DNA from: Myxococcales bacterium
GTDB lineage: Bacteria; Myxococcota_A; UBA9042; GCA-2863065
DNA: 48,751 nt
Reading direction: 5' to 3'
Assembly (NCBI GenBank): GCA_018780435.1
Contig: JADMJS010000240.1
Location: 1 to 48,751, forward strand
In this document: in pieces, positions 1-8,485 of the stretch
How the letters are laid out: every line of letters starts with the position of its first letter
Position numbering within the stretch: position 1 is the first letter of the stretch
The notes under the pieces: model-generated
Seen by the model: only the letters and a program-made list of their open reading frames with translations
Told to the model about the DNA's origin: nothing
Databases searched by the model: none
Program-made: the position numbers and the translations under genes

Positions 1-74
1 CGGCCGGCGCGACCTTCAACCTGCACACGCGCGTCCCGACGCCGCCGCCGCCGCGGGAGGACTACGACGACTGA
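1..74 (+). CDS. C-terminal end of a probable sensor histidine kinase (partial)
   Basis: An open frame enters from the left edge and stops at TGA 72-74. The last 23 residues include GAGATFNLHTRVP followed by a proline run and an acidic tail (REDYDD). A glycine-rich GATF-beta-strand ending of this kind is the usual end of the HATPase domain of histidine kinases, where it closes the ATP-binding fold. Too little is visible to say more, and other GHKL ATPases could end in the same way. The next gene is convergent and ends at 246; the 171 bases between them show nothing I can assign. Confidence 0.35.
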   Translation, partial: AGATFNLHTRVPTPPPPREDYDD

Positions 75-245
75 ACGTCGCGGTTCGAGATTCCAATGAC
101 AGGTGTATTCGAGAGCCAGGTGGAGATGACCGTGGTGGACGCGAGCCGTGAGATGCACCGACCCGTGTCGATACCGAACTGCGCCATATCTGGACACTCC
201 AGGTCGATCGGCCCCACTCCAGAACGAGCGTGACGAGGACGCGCC

Positions 246-1271
246 CTACTCCCAAACGACCTCAAGCGTCGGCGAATAGGCCGGCCCCCGCTCCGGATCG
301 ACGCCCGTAACAGAGCGAAACCCTTCGTATTTCGCGCCGTCCTCGTCGGTCGCCGCGTTGATGAGCAGCAGCGTCAGTGCGTTTCCGGACGCCCAGCCGT
401 CGCCCGAGATGACCTCCTGCACCAGCGGGGCGAGGTCTTTCGGGCAGGTGAAGCGGACCTCTCGGTCCCAGCAGTCGCGCTGTCGCTGCTCGCAGTCGAA
501 CTCCGTGAGGTCGGTGCACGTGGCGTTGCAGCGCACGAGCCAGTGGTCGATCTCCGCCGACGTCCGCGGGCGCTGATCGGGCCGCCCCGTCGCGGTGCTG
601 GTGGGGTCGAAGGGGGCCGAGTCGCCCGCCTTCTCGGCGAACACGTCCAGCCAGAGCGGGTTATTCGAGTCCACCTCGTTCGTCGGCGAGACCGTGAGCC
701 GCGCCGAGAGGATCGTCGCGCCCGCGGGCACCGCGAGGCCGGCAAAGCGCAGGGCCGTGAAGTACGAGACGTGGCCCTCGCCGAAGTGCCTCCCGAGGGG
801 CACGGTGTCGCCGCCAAACAGGTTCCAGGCGCTCGCGGACGGGTCCATGAGGTAGCTCGCGACCGCGTCATCGGGTGACGCCAGGGTCGCCGTCACGGTC
901 ACCGGTCCGACGTCGTCCGTCGCCGCGTCCACATCGCCAGTCGGCTCGTCCACGTCAGCGACGTCCGGCGTTGGCTCGACGTCTACGGGCGTCGCCGTGT
1001 CCTCCGTCCGCGCCACGTCGTCGCCCGAAGGCGCATCCGAGCTCGCGGGCACGTCGGCCCCCTCTCCGTCCGTGCTGAGCACGACGTCGGCGCCGGGCCC
1101 GGGGCTCGCGTCGTCGAGCCCGACCGCGTCCATGAGCCCCGTCCCGACGTCACTCGTGACGTCCAGGGAGTCGGTGACGGCCACCTCGCCGCCGTCGTCC
1201 GCGCTGCACGCCAGCACCAAAACCGAGAGCAATAACGAAGACATCGAGACCAAGGCACGACCGGAGACCAT
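246..1271 (-). CDS. secreted lipoprotein with DNRLRE-like beta-sandwich domain
   Basis: This 341-residue protein has a lipoprotein signal peptide (hydrophobic 10-21, lipobox LVLAC with lipidated Cys22). About 100 residues of Asp/Val/Thr/Pro-rich low-complexity linker follow, then a globular part from about residue 125. That part has the pattern of DNRLRE-like domains: TALRFAGLAVPAGATILSA, then a strand-rich stretch, then LVQEVISGDGWASGNALTLL and an APxL-like end (PAYSPTLEVVW). An inserted Cys-rich loop near residues 250-280 holds five cysteines and could be disulfide bonded. The start is supported by a GAGGGG Shine-Dalgarno five bases before ATG. The gene is divergent from the membrane glycosyltransferase at 1350. 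The function is unknown; a cell-surface binding or structural role is inference. Confidence 0.75.
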   Translation of the reverse strand: MVSGRALVSMSSLLLSVLVLACSADDGGEVAVTDSLDVTSDVGTGLMDAVGLDDASPGPGADVVLSTDGEGADVPASSDAPSGDDVARTEDTATPVDVEPTPDVADVDEPTGDVDAATDDVGPVTVTATLASPDDAVASYLMDPSASAWNLFGGDTVPLGRHFGEGHVSYFTALRFAGLAVPAGATILSARLTVSPTNEVDSNNPLWLDVFAEKAGDSAPFDPTSTATGRPDQRPRTSAEIDHWLVRCNATCTDLTEFDCEQRQRDCWDREVRFTCPKDLAPLVQEVISGDGWASGNALTLLLINAATDEDGAKYEGFRSVTGVDPERGPAYSPTLEVVWE

Positions 1272-1349
1272 CGCGACCCCTCTGCGGGAGACCCGCGCTC
1301 AGGAGGGGCGCAGGATACCGATCCGGCCCGTCCCACTCCAGGACCTCCC

Positions 1350-2924
1350 ATGTTACGGTCGACGCGAGCCATGCCTGCCCGCGCCTACGCCATCGCCACC
1401 GCCGCGCTCGTCGCCGCCGTCTTCGCGGTCGTCCTCGGGGTCGTACGGCCGGAGACCCTCGTCCATGACTGGCACGGCTGGCGCCAAGCCGACACCGCCA
1501 CTATCGCGCTCAACTACGCTCACGGCGACCTCGAGGTGCTCCACCCCCGCATCGCGTGGGGAGGCGATGGTCCCGGCTACGTCGAAGCCGAGCTTCAGGT
1601 GTACACCGGCGCGCTCGCTCTATTACACCGGCTCACGGGCAGCGCCCCCGTCGCGGGCGGCGAGTGGCGCGGGCGCGCGCTCTCGGCGGCCGCACTCGCC
1701 GCGACGGCCTGGCTCGTCTGGGTCTGGCTGCGCACGCTCGGCCTTCAGCCTGCGGCGGCCCTCATCGGCACCGTCGCCTTGGCCACCTCCCGCGGCACGG
1801 TCTTCCTCGTCTCGGTTCAGCCCGACGCCTTCGGCCTCGCGGCCACCACCGGCGCACTCGTCCTCTTCACCCGCTGGCTTCACACGCCCCGGCGTCGCGA
1901 CCTCGCCCTCTCGTCGCTGCTCTTCGCGATCGCGGGCGGCATCAAGCCCACCTTCCTCGCCGCGGGGCTCGCCGCGCTCGCCGCCCTAGTCGGTCATCAC
2001 CCGATTGGCACCCGACTACGCGCCCTCCGCTCTGGCTCTCTCTGGATCGCCGCGTCGCTCCCGCTCCTCGCCGTAGCCCTCCTCCTGGCCCACGGCGCCA
2101 GCGTGCACGCCGACTACGGCAATACGTTCGGGATTATCAGCGGCGGCGACTCGAAGTTCCCGACCCTCGACCGCCTCGTGTCACCGATGCAGTACGTGAA
2201 GCTCGCACAGGTCGGGCTCGCCTTCGGCCCGGGCCCCCTCGGCGCGCTCGGGCTCCTCCTCGTGCTGTTCCGACGGCGCCACCTCACACGACCCGCGATC
2301 GCCGCCGCCATTGGGCTCTGGGCCGCCTACGCCCTCGTCGGCGTCGCGTCCATGCGCTACGCCAGCGAAGCATGGCTCGGCTCGCACTACCACGCGCTCG
2401 GAGTCCTGGCCGGCGCGGTCTCGCTGGGGGTCGGCGTGGACGGCCTACTGCCGCTTCTAGCGACGCGCCCCCACCTCCGTCGGCTGGGCGCCGCCGCCGT
2501 CTTCATCGCGCTAGCCGTGCAGGTCACCGTCGCCCTCCACCACCGGCGTTCCGCCGCGGCCCACTGGGCCGACCGCGAGCTGCAGGCCGCCGACGTCCTC
2601 CGTCGTGACCTCGAGAAGACCGTCAAGGCCGCTGCCCTTCCACACCCAGGCGTCCTCGTCGTCATCCGAAGCGGCGTCGCCGCCACGACCGAGACCGGCG
2701 CGCCCAACAACTACGAGGACCCCCGCATCTTCTACCTCGCCGGCGTCCGCGGCTGGGTCTGGCCCAGCGACGGCACGTCAGTGGCGACGTCCCTGCCCGC
2801 GCTACGCGCCCGAGGCGCTCGTTACTACGTCGATCCGACGGATTGGCCCTTCCGCCATCCCGAGGACCAACGGTGGCTGGACGAACACTCGTCGGACCTT
2901 GGATCCGGCGTCTTTCGTCTATGA
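1350..2924 (+). CDS. GT-C / PMT-like membrane glycosyltransferase
   Basis: A 524-residue integral membrane protein with many hydrophobic Ala/Leu-rich segments after an N-terminal helix (about 10-33). Just after this helix lies HDWHGWRQADTA (39-50), the first periplasmic loop signature of the dolichyl-phosphate-mannose mannosyltransferase (PMT_2/ArnT) superfamily, where an Asp such as D40 or D48 acts in catalysis. The C-terminal 110 residues are soluble and include a conserved-looking GAPNNYEDPRIFYLAG stretch. Such enzymes move sugars from polyprenyl-phosphate donors to lipids, glycans or proteins on the outer face of the inner membrane; donor and acceptor cannot be read from sequence. ATG 1350 has AGGA six bases upstream; ATG 1371 is an alternative. 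No glycan-synthesis genes adjoin it. Confidence 0.75.
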   Translation: MLRSTRAMPARAYAIATAALVAAVFAVVLGVVRPETLVHDWHGWRQADTATIALNYAHGDLEVLHPRIAWGGDGPGYVEAELQVYTGALALLHRLTGSAPVAGGEWRGRALSAAALAATAWLVWVWLRTLGLQPAAALIGTVALATSRGTVFLVSVQPDAFGLAATTGALVLFTRWLHTPRRRDLALSSLLFAIAGGIKPTFLAAGLAALAALVGHHPIGTRLRALRSGSLWIAASLPLLAVALLLAHGASVHADYGNTFGIISGGDSKFPTLDRLVSPMQYVKLAQVGLAFGPGPLGALGLLLVLFRRRHLTRPAIAAAIGLWAAYALVGVASMRYASEAWLGSHYHALGVLAGAVSLGVGVDGLLPLLATRPHLRRLGAAAVFIALAVQVTVALHHRRSAAAHWADRELQAADVLRRDLEKTVKAAALPHPGVLVVIRSGVAATTETGAPNNYEDPRIFYLAGVRGWVWPSDGTSVATSLPALRARGARYYVDPTDWPFRHPEDQRWLDEHSSDLGSGVFRL

Positions 2925-3037
2925 GTTCAACGACATGATACCATCGGGCACCTTCCCATCGGCCGCCTGCGCCAGGAGGTCGTTGGCCCCGAGCTCGAGT
3001 CAAAGGCCGCAAGGCATGAGCGAACAGCGTGGGGAGA

Positions 3038-3289
3038 CTATGTCCTGATGACCTTCGCGAGCAGATACGCCTCATCGAGCGCCTCGCCGAACGCGGTGAG
3101 GTCGGTCTCAATCCGTTCCGCGGGATCCCCAACCATCAACGTGGCCGTGGTCACTTGAAGCGACGCTCCGGAATCGAGTCCCCGCCGGATGGCCCAGTTC
3201 AGGACGTCACTCAAGGAGACGCCCGCTTCCAGAGCCGTCGCCGTCGCACGTTCAAGGAGCTCATTATCGATGTCGAGGGTGACTTCCAC
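3038..3289 (-). CDS. orphan VapB-like antitoxin
   Basis: An 83-residue protein beginning MEVTLDIDNELLERATATA and continuing to SLSDVLNWAIRRGL. This is the beta strand plus two helices of ribbon-helix-helix VapB-type antitoxins, which bind operator DNA as dimers and neutralise a PIN-domain ribonuclease through their C-terminal tail. The tail here (residues 45-83) is acidic and helical and lacks the usual short hydrophobic VapC-binding motif that I would recognise. The only in-frame start is GTG 3289; a stop lies five codons upstream and no good Shine-Dalgarno is seen. No toxin ORF follows in the 113 bases before the next gene, so it is an orphan or a remnant. A small RHH regulator of other genes is the alternative. 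Confidence 0.55.
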   Translation of the reverse strand: MEVTLDIDNELLERATATALEAGVSLSDVLNWAIRRGLDSGASLQVTTATLMVGDPAERIETDLTAFGEALDEAYLLAKVIRT

Positions 3290-3452
3290 ATCACCATGGA
3301 ATCAACTGACGGTCCCTGACGCAAGTCATCCCGGTACGAGCCGCCGAGATGCGCTCGTCGTGACATTCTCTCCCCCCTTCCACCCGAGCCACCCGCCCAT
3401 ACCACCCGACTCAATTCGATGTTAGGCTCCGCGCTCGCCGCCGCGGGAGTGA

Positions 3453-3544
3453 CCGGACCACGTCCGGCCCCGGCTCTTCGGTCCCCGCGGGGATCGAACC
3501 CGACAGCACGCCGGCTCCCCGCGCGGGACCGTACCGAGAGGACC
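3453..3544 (+). promoter_or_regulatory. cphA leader with alternative hairpins over the ribosome binding site
   Basis: The leader contains a perfect 6-bp hairpin (CCGGAC 3453-3458 with GTCCGG 3462-3467). Next comes GGTCCCCGCG at 3480-3489, which can pair either with CGCGGGACC at 3522-3530 (one bulge) or with GAGGACC at 3538-3544. The second partner is the Shine-Dalgarno region of cphA (GAGAGGA, ATG at 3549). The two pairings exclude each other, so a translational on/off switch is possible. That it works as one is inference: no ligand-binding riboswitch class is recognised. Confidence 0.35.
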
Positions 3545-3548
3545 GACG

Positions 3549-6344
3549 ATGAAGATCACCGAACGTCGCACGTACCGGGGCCCGAGCCTCTACGCCCACT
3601 TCCCGGTCATGCGGCTGACCGTCGACCTCCAGCATCTCGAAGCCTGGCCGAGCGCCAAGATCCCCGGCTTCGTCGACGGGCTGCTCGCGCGGCTCCCGTC
3701 GCTGCGTGAACACACCTGCTCGGTCGGCGAGGTCGGCGGCTTCATCTCGCGCCTCACCGAAGACGGCGGCACCTGGCTCGGCCACGTGCTCGAGCACATC
3801 ACCATCGAGCTCCAGAACATCGCCGGCGCCAAGGTCACCTTCGGCAAGACGCGCTCGACCGGCACCCCGGGCTGCTATCACGTCGTCTTCGAGTTCGAGG
3901 AGGAGCGGGTCGGCGCCTCGGCCGCTGAGCTCGGCCTCCAGCTCATCGAAGACCTGCTCCCGGCCGACCTGAAGACCCCGTCCAAGGACGCCAGCGAGGC
4001 CGTCTTCGACTTCGCGAAGGAGCTGAAGGCCTTGGTCGAGTTCGCCCAAGCGCGTCAGCTCGGCCCGTCCACCGGCTCGCTCGTACGCGCCGCCGAAGAG
4101 CGCGATATCCCCTGGCTGCGTCTCAACGACTACAGCCTCGTGCAGTTCGGGCACGGCAAGTTCCAGAAGCGCATCCAGGCCACGGTCACCTCCGAGACGC
4201 GTCACATCGCGGTCTCGATCGCGTCCGACAAGGAGGAGACCAACCAGATCCTCGGCGATCTCGGCCTCCCAGTGCCGAAGCAGCGCCTCGTCCGCTCGGC
4301 CGAAGACGCCGTCCGCGCCGCCGAGCGCCTCGGTTACCCCGTCGTCGTCAAGCCCCTCGACGCCAACCACGGCCGCGGCGTGACCCTCGGGATCACGACC
4401 GCCGACGAGGTCCGCGTCGCCTTCGGAAAAGCGCGCGAACACGCCCGTTCGGTCGTGGTCGAGAACTTCATCTCGGGCATGGACCACCGCATGCTCGTCG
4501 TCGACGGCAAACTCATCGCGGTCGCCAAACGCGTGCCGGGCCACGTCATCGGCGACGGCGTCAGCACCATCGAACAGCTCGTCGCCGTCGTGAACAGCGA
4601 CCCACGCCGCGGCATCGGCCACGAGAAGGTCCTGACCCGCATCGAGCTCGACCACCAGGCCCAGATCCTCATGGACAAGGCCGACGTCACCAAAGACACG
4701 GTCCTCGACGCCGGCCGTCAGTTCTTCCTGCGCTCCACGGCGAACCTCAGCACCGGCGGTACGGCCATCGATCTGACGGACGTCGTCCACCCAGACAACC
4801 GCGCGATGGCGGTCCGCGCAGCCAAAGCCATCGGCCTCGACGTCATCGGCGTCGACTTCATCACGACCGACATCAGCCAGTCGTATCGCGAGGTGGGCGG
4901 TGGCATCTGCGAAGTGAACGCCGCGCCGGGCTTCCGCATGCACGTGGCCCCGACCGAAGGCAAGCCGCGTGACGTCGCCGGCCCCGTCATGGACATGCTC
5001 TTCCCGCCCGGCGCGCCGTCCAAGATCCCGATCGCCTCCATCACCGGCACGAACGGCAAGACGACCACGTCGCGTATGCTCGCGCACATCCTCAAGATGA
5101 AGGGCCACACGGTCGGCCTCTGCACGACCGACGGCGTCTACATCGACGGCGAGCGCACCGTCGCCGGCGACATGACGGGCCCGCAGTCCGCCAAGATGGT
5201 CCTGCGCGACCCGTCGGTGGACGTGGCCGTCCTCGAGACGGCGCGCGGTGGCCTACTCCGCGCGGGCATGGGCTACCGAAGCTGCAACGTCGGCGCCGTG
5301 CTGAACGTCGCCGCCGACCACCTCGGGCTCGGCGGCATCGACACCCTCGAGCAGCTCGCCGAGGTGAAGCGCATCGTGGTCGAGGTGGCGCGCGACTGCG
5401 CCGTCCTGAACGCCGACGACCTCCACTGCCTCCGCATGGCCGACCACTCCGGCGCCAAACGCATCGGTTACGTCACCATGAACTCGAGCCACGAGCTCGT
5501 CCGTCAGCACATCCGCGGCGGGGGCCTCGCCGCCGTGCTCGAGGACGGCATCAACGGGCAGATGGTGACGCTCTACGACGGCGGAAACGTTCACATTCCG
5601 CTGCTGTGGACCCACCTCATCCCGGCGACGCTCGAAGGCCGCGCCATGCACAACGTGCAGAACGCGATGTTCGCGGCGCTCATGGCCTACGCCATGGAGA
5701 TCAAGGTCGACGACATCCGCCACGGCCTCCGCACCTTCGGGACGACTTTCTATCAGGCGCCCGGCCGCATGAACGTCTTCGACGACCACCCCTTCAAGGT
5801 CATCCTCGACTACGGCCACAACCCTGCCGCCATCCTGGCCATGGCCTCGCTCGCACGCCGGCTCAAGGTCGAAGGGCGCCGTATCGCTGTCCTCGCCGCC
5901 CCCGGCGACCGTCGCGACGAAGACATCCGCGAGATCGCCCGCATCGGCGCCGAGCACTTCGACGTCCTCTTCCTCCGCCGCGACGACGACCCGCGTGGTC
6001 GCGGCCCCGATGAAGTCCCGAAGATGATGGCCGAGGCCGCGCTCGCCGCAGGCTTCCCCGTCGAGAATCTTCACGTGATCATCGATGAAGTGGCCGCCAT
6101 CAACGCGGCGCTGGAGTTCGCCCGCCGCGGCGACTTGCTGATGGTCTTCGGCGACGCCCCGGCGCGCTGCTGGAAGCAGATCATCTACTTCAAGGGCACC
6201 GACGCGGGCGGCACCACGACCGACGCGCCAGGGCCGGACGTCCTCCCCAAAGCGCCGCCGTCGCCGCTGGGCGCACTCCTCGATGGCGCCACGCTGATTG
6301 CAGATGGCCGAGGCGTACGCCTCGCCCGCGACTCCGACGATTAG
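3549..6344 (+). CDS. cphA: cyanophycin synthetase
   Basis: CphA makes the storage polymer cyanophycin (multi-L-arginyl-poly-L-aspartate) in the cytoplasm, adding Asp to the backbone and Arg to its side chains at the cost of two ATP per dipeptide. The 931 residues match the family layout: N-terminal domain (about 1-170, beginning RTYRGPSLYAHFPVMRLTVD), ATP-grasp domain (about 205-470, with VVVKPLDANHGRG and Lys268), and Mur-ligase domain with P-loop ITGTNGKTTT at 498 and the late ILDYGHNPAA motif. The family is usually about 870-900 residues; the extra length is a Pro/Asp-rich C-terminal tail of about 50. GAGAGGA lies six bases before ATG. It heads a three-gene run. No cyanophycinase or isoaspartyl dipeptidase is in the window. 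Confidence 0.95.
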   Translation: MKITERRTYRGPSLYAHFPVMRLTVDLQHLEAWPSAKIPGFVDGLLARLPSLREHTCSVGEVGGFISRLTEDGGTWLGHVLEHITIELQNIAGAKVTFGKTRSTGTPGCYHVVFEFEEERVGASAAELGLQLIEDLLPADLKTPSKDASEAVFDFAKELKALVEFAQARQLGPSTGSLVRAAEERDIPWLRLNDYSLVQFGHGKFQKRIQATVTSETRHIAVSIASDKEETNQILGDLGLPVPKQRLVRSAEDAVRAAERLGYPVVVKPLDANHGRGVTLGITTADEVRVAFGKAREHARSVVVENFISGMDHRMLVVDGKLIAVAKRVPGHVIGDGVSTIEQLVAVVNSDPRRGIGHEKVLTRIELDHQAQILMDKADVTKDTVLDAGRQFFLRSTANLSTGGTAIDLTDVVHPDNRAMAVRAAKAIGLDVIGVDFITTDISQSYREVGGGICEVNAAPGFRMHVAPTEGKPRDVAGPVMDMLFPPGAPSKIPIASITGTNGKTTTSRMLAHILKMKGHTVGLCTTDGVYIDGERTVAGDMTGPQSAKMVLRDPSVDVAVLETARGGLLRAGMGYRSCNVGAVLNVAADHLGLGGIDTLEQLAEVKRIVVEVARDCAVLNADDLHCLRMADHSGAKRIGYVTMNSSHELVRQHIRGGGLAAVLEDGINGQMVTLYDGGNVHIPLLWTHLIPATLEGRAMHNVQNAMFAALMAYAMEIKVDDIRHGLRTFGTTFYQAPGRMNVFDDHPFKVILDYGHNPAAILAMASLARRLKVEGRRIAVLAAPGDRRDEDIREIARIGAEHFDVLFLRRDDDPRGRGPDEVPKMMAEAALAAGFPVENLHVIIDEVAAINAALEFARRGDLLMVFGDAPARCWKQIIYFKGTDAGGTTTDAPGPDVLPKAPPSPLGALLDGATLIADGRGVRLARDSDD

Positions 6345-6368
6345 CGCGATGACTGCCCGGGGCCAGCG

Positions 6369-8087
6369 ATGAAGCTCGACGACGTCCGGAGGCTCACCGG
6401 CCCGAACCTGTACTCGAAGGGCCCGGGGGTCATCGTCGAGCTACTCCTCGGCGACGCGGAGCCCGCGCCGTCCCTCACGCCCATCCTCCATGAATGGGAC
6501 GCCTTGCGCGCCCGCTTCGGCGTCCCGGGCGGCGGTGACGCGATCGTGCGCCGCTCGAAGGGCCGAATCGCCCTCGTGCGCTCCGGCCCCATCGACACGC
6601 TCCTCGCCGACGCGGAGCTGGCCGAGTGGGCCGTAGAGCGTGTTCTGGCGGTCCATCACGGCGGCACGGCGCCCGACGACGACGCGAAGCTCGCGCTCGT
6701 GACGCCGCTCGTGGAGAGCCTCCGCTCCGAACGCCTCCTGGCGCTGGAAGCCGAGGCCAAAGAGCGGGAGCTGCCCTTCCTCTGGGACGACGACACCGTG
6801 GCCATCGGGACCGGCCCCCGGGCGGTCTCGTGGCCCCGCGCGTCGCTGCCGACGGTCGCGGAGGTCGATTGGGACACGCTCGGCCACGTCCCCATCGCCA
6901 TCATCACCGGGACGAACGGCAAGACCACGTCGACCCGTCTCCTCGCTCGAATGGCCCGAGAAGGCGGGCTCATCGCAGCCGCGACGTCCACCGACGGCGT
7001 GACGGTCGGTGACGCGATCATCGAAGCCGGCGATTGCACGGGCCCCTTCGCCGCCCGAAAGGCGCTGCTCCGGCCGGAGATCGGCGTGGCGCTGCTCGAA
7101 ACCGCCCGCGGCGGCATCCTCCGCCGCGGCCTCGCGGTCGACGGCGCCGACGTCGCGCTCATCACGAACGTCAGCGACGACCATCTCGGCACCTACGGCA
7201 TCGACGACGTCGCGTCGATGGCCCGCGTCAAGGCGGTGGTCGCGACCGCCGTTCGCCCCGGCGGCGTCGTGGTCTTGAACGCGGAGGACGAGAACCTGCA
7301 GCGCCTCGGTGACGAGCTGGCGCGCGACGGACTTGGCCGCCGCGTCGCGTGGTTCTCACCGGACGAGTCGCACCCCATCCTCGTCGGGGCTCGCGCCAGG
7401 GGCCTCGACGTGTGGACGACACACTCGGGCGAGATCATCCGTCGCGACCAACACGGCGATCACGCCATCGCCCCCGTCGGCGCCATCCCCATCACCTTCG
7501 GCGGACGGGCACGCTTCAACGTCGAGAACGCGCTCGCCGCCGCGGCCGCCGCCCACGCCCTCGGGGTACCCGACGCCGCCATCGCGCGCGCACTCCTCGG
7601 CTTCCTCCCGACCCGCGACGACAACCCGGGGCGCGGCAACGTGATCGACGTCCACGGCGTGAAGGTTCTGCTCGACTTCGCCCACAACGCGCAGGGGATC
7701 CGCGCCGTCTCGTCTCTCGCCAAGGCGCTCTCGGACGGGCACCGTCTCTTCGTCTCGACCGCCCACCCCGGCGACCGCAGCGACGACGCCCTGAGCGAGA
7801 CGTCGGCGATCATCGCCGCCTCGACGCCAGAACACGTCTACATTCGAGAGCTTATCGGATACCTTCGGGGTCGCGCCCCGGGCGAGACCCCGGCCAAGCT
7901 CCGGGAGGCGCTCCAGCGGCATGGGCTCCCCGCGTCGTCCGTCATCGACGCGGCCGACGAAGTCGACGCGCTCAAGCGCGCCCTTGCCGTCGCAGGGCCG
8001 GGTGACGTCATCTTGATGCTCGTTCATGTCGAGCGCGAGGCGGTCGCCGGCGCATTGGCACAGGCGATGGCAACCGCAGCGACATGA
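6369..8087 (+). CDS. Mur-ligase-family partner of cyanophycin synthetase, lacking ATP-grasp
   Basis: This 572-residue protein starts 24 bases after cphA. Its N-terminal part begins RLTGPNLYSKGPGVIVEL, aligning by eye with the start of CphA (RGPSLYAHFPVMRLTVDL). After about 170 residues it goes directly into a Mur-ligase domain: P-loop IITGTNGKTTSTRLL (from residue 178), ETARGGILRRG, NVSDDHLGTYGI and the C-terminal LLDFAHNAQGIRAV. The ATP-grasp domain of CphA between these two parts is absent. It is therefore a shortened CphA paralogue that keeps only the ligase active site. In CphA the Mur-like site adds Arg and the ATP-grasp site adds Asp; a helper ligase for one half-reaction, or for recycling dipeptides as CphA2 does, is inference. 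Confidence 0.8.
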   Translation: MKLDDVRRLTGPNLYSKGPGVIVELLLGDAEPAPSLTPILHEWDALRARFGVPGGGDAIVRRSKGRIALVRSGPIDTLLADAELAEWAVERVLAVHHGGTAPDDDAKLALVTPLVESLRSERLLALEAEAKERELPFLWDDDTVAIGTGPRAVSWPRASLPTVAEVDWDTLGHVPIAIITGTNGKTTSTRLLARMAREGGLIAAATSTDGVTVGDAIIEAGDCTGPFAARKALLRPEIGVALLETARGGILRRGLAVDGADVALITNVSDDHLGTYGIDDVASMARVKAVVATAVRPGGVVVLNAEDENLQRLGDELARDGLGRRVAWFSPDESHPILVGARARGLDVWTTHSGEIIRRDQHGDHAIAPVGAIPITFGGRARFNVENALAAAAAAHALGVPDAAIARALLGFLPTRDDNPGRGNVIDVHGVKVLLDFAHNAQGIRAVSSLAKALSDGHRLFVSTAHPGDRSDDALSETSAIIAASTPEHVYIRELIGYLRGRAPGETPAKLREALQRHGLPASSVIDAADEVDALKRALAVAGPGDVILMLVHVEREAVAGALAQAMATAAT

Positions 8088-8485
8088 CCGGGCCCGGGCA
8101 ACCTCGGCGTAGCCGCACGGTCCCGAGCCCCGCGACCCGAGAGTTTCTGATCGCCGAGCTGGCCGCCCTGCCCCTCCCCGACATCGCGGAGCCACTCAAG
8201 CCGCCATGGCGAAGCGCAGACGTCGACGGCGAACCTCGCGTGGGTCGCGTCAAGCTGCTCGGACGCGGTGAGCTCGCCTACTGTCAGCTCGGGTCCTTCG
8301 CCTTACTCGCGGAGCTCCTCCCGTCACCCGCGGTCGTCTTCGCGGAGTCCATCCGCCGCTGGCACGACGGCTCTGCCGTCACGCTGGGCGAACGCAACGC
8401 CGTGGTCGTGCTGCTCTGCGACCGCCTACGGGCGCTCGGCGCGGCCCATGTCGACATCGTCTTGCCTGGGCGGAGCGTCTACTGA
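8084..8485 (+). CDS. small unknown protein coupled to the cyanophycin genes
   Basis: A 133-residue protein whose ATG overlaps the stop of the Mur-ligase gene (ATGA at 8084-8087), so translation is very likely coupled. It has no signal peptide, membrane segment or recognised domain. The first 50 residues are Pro/Arg-rich, then a compact alpha/beta-looking region follows (VGRVKLLGRGELAYCQLGSF, later ERNAVVVLLCDRLRALGA, ending DIVLPGRSVY). Codon use is that of its neighbours. A role in cyanophycin synthesis or granule formation is suggested only by position. The 3' end overlaps the convergent lipoprotein gene by seven bases. Confidence 0.6.
   Translation: MTGPGQPRRSRTVPSPATREFLIAELAALPLPDIAEPLKPPWRSADVDGEPRVGRVKLLGRGELAYCQLGSFALLAELLPSPAVVFAESIRRWHDGSAVTLGERNAVVVLLCDRLRALGAAHVDIVLPGRSVY

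Noticed and set aside
3480..3545. tRNA-like element on the minus strand (GGTTCGATCCC T-arm with GGTCCTC/GGGGACC acceptor-like pairing)
   Set aside because: The span is only about 66 bases. There is no room for both D-arm and anticodon arm, the T-stem has a mismatch, and one arm lies in the cphA ribosome site. Better explained as leader structure.
3411..5108. 565-codon minus-strand frame opposite cphA
   Set aside because: Antisense shadow of a GC-rich gene. It is Asp/Val/Glu-rich with no motif, while cphA on the other strand is certain.
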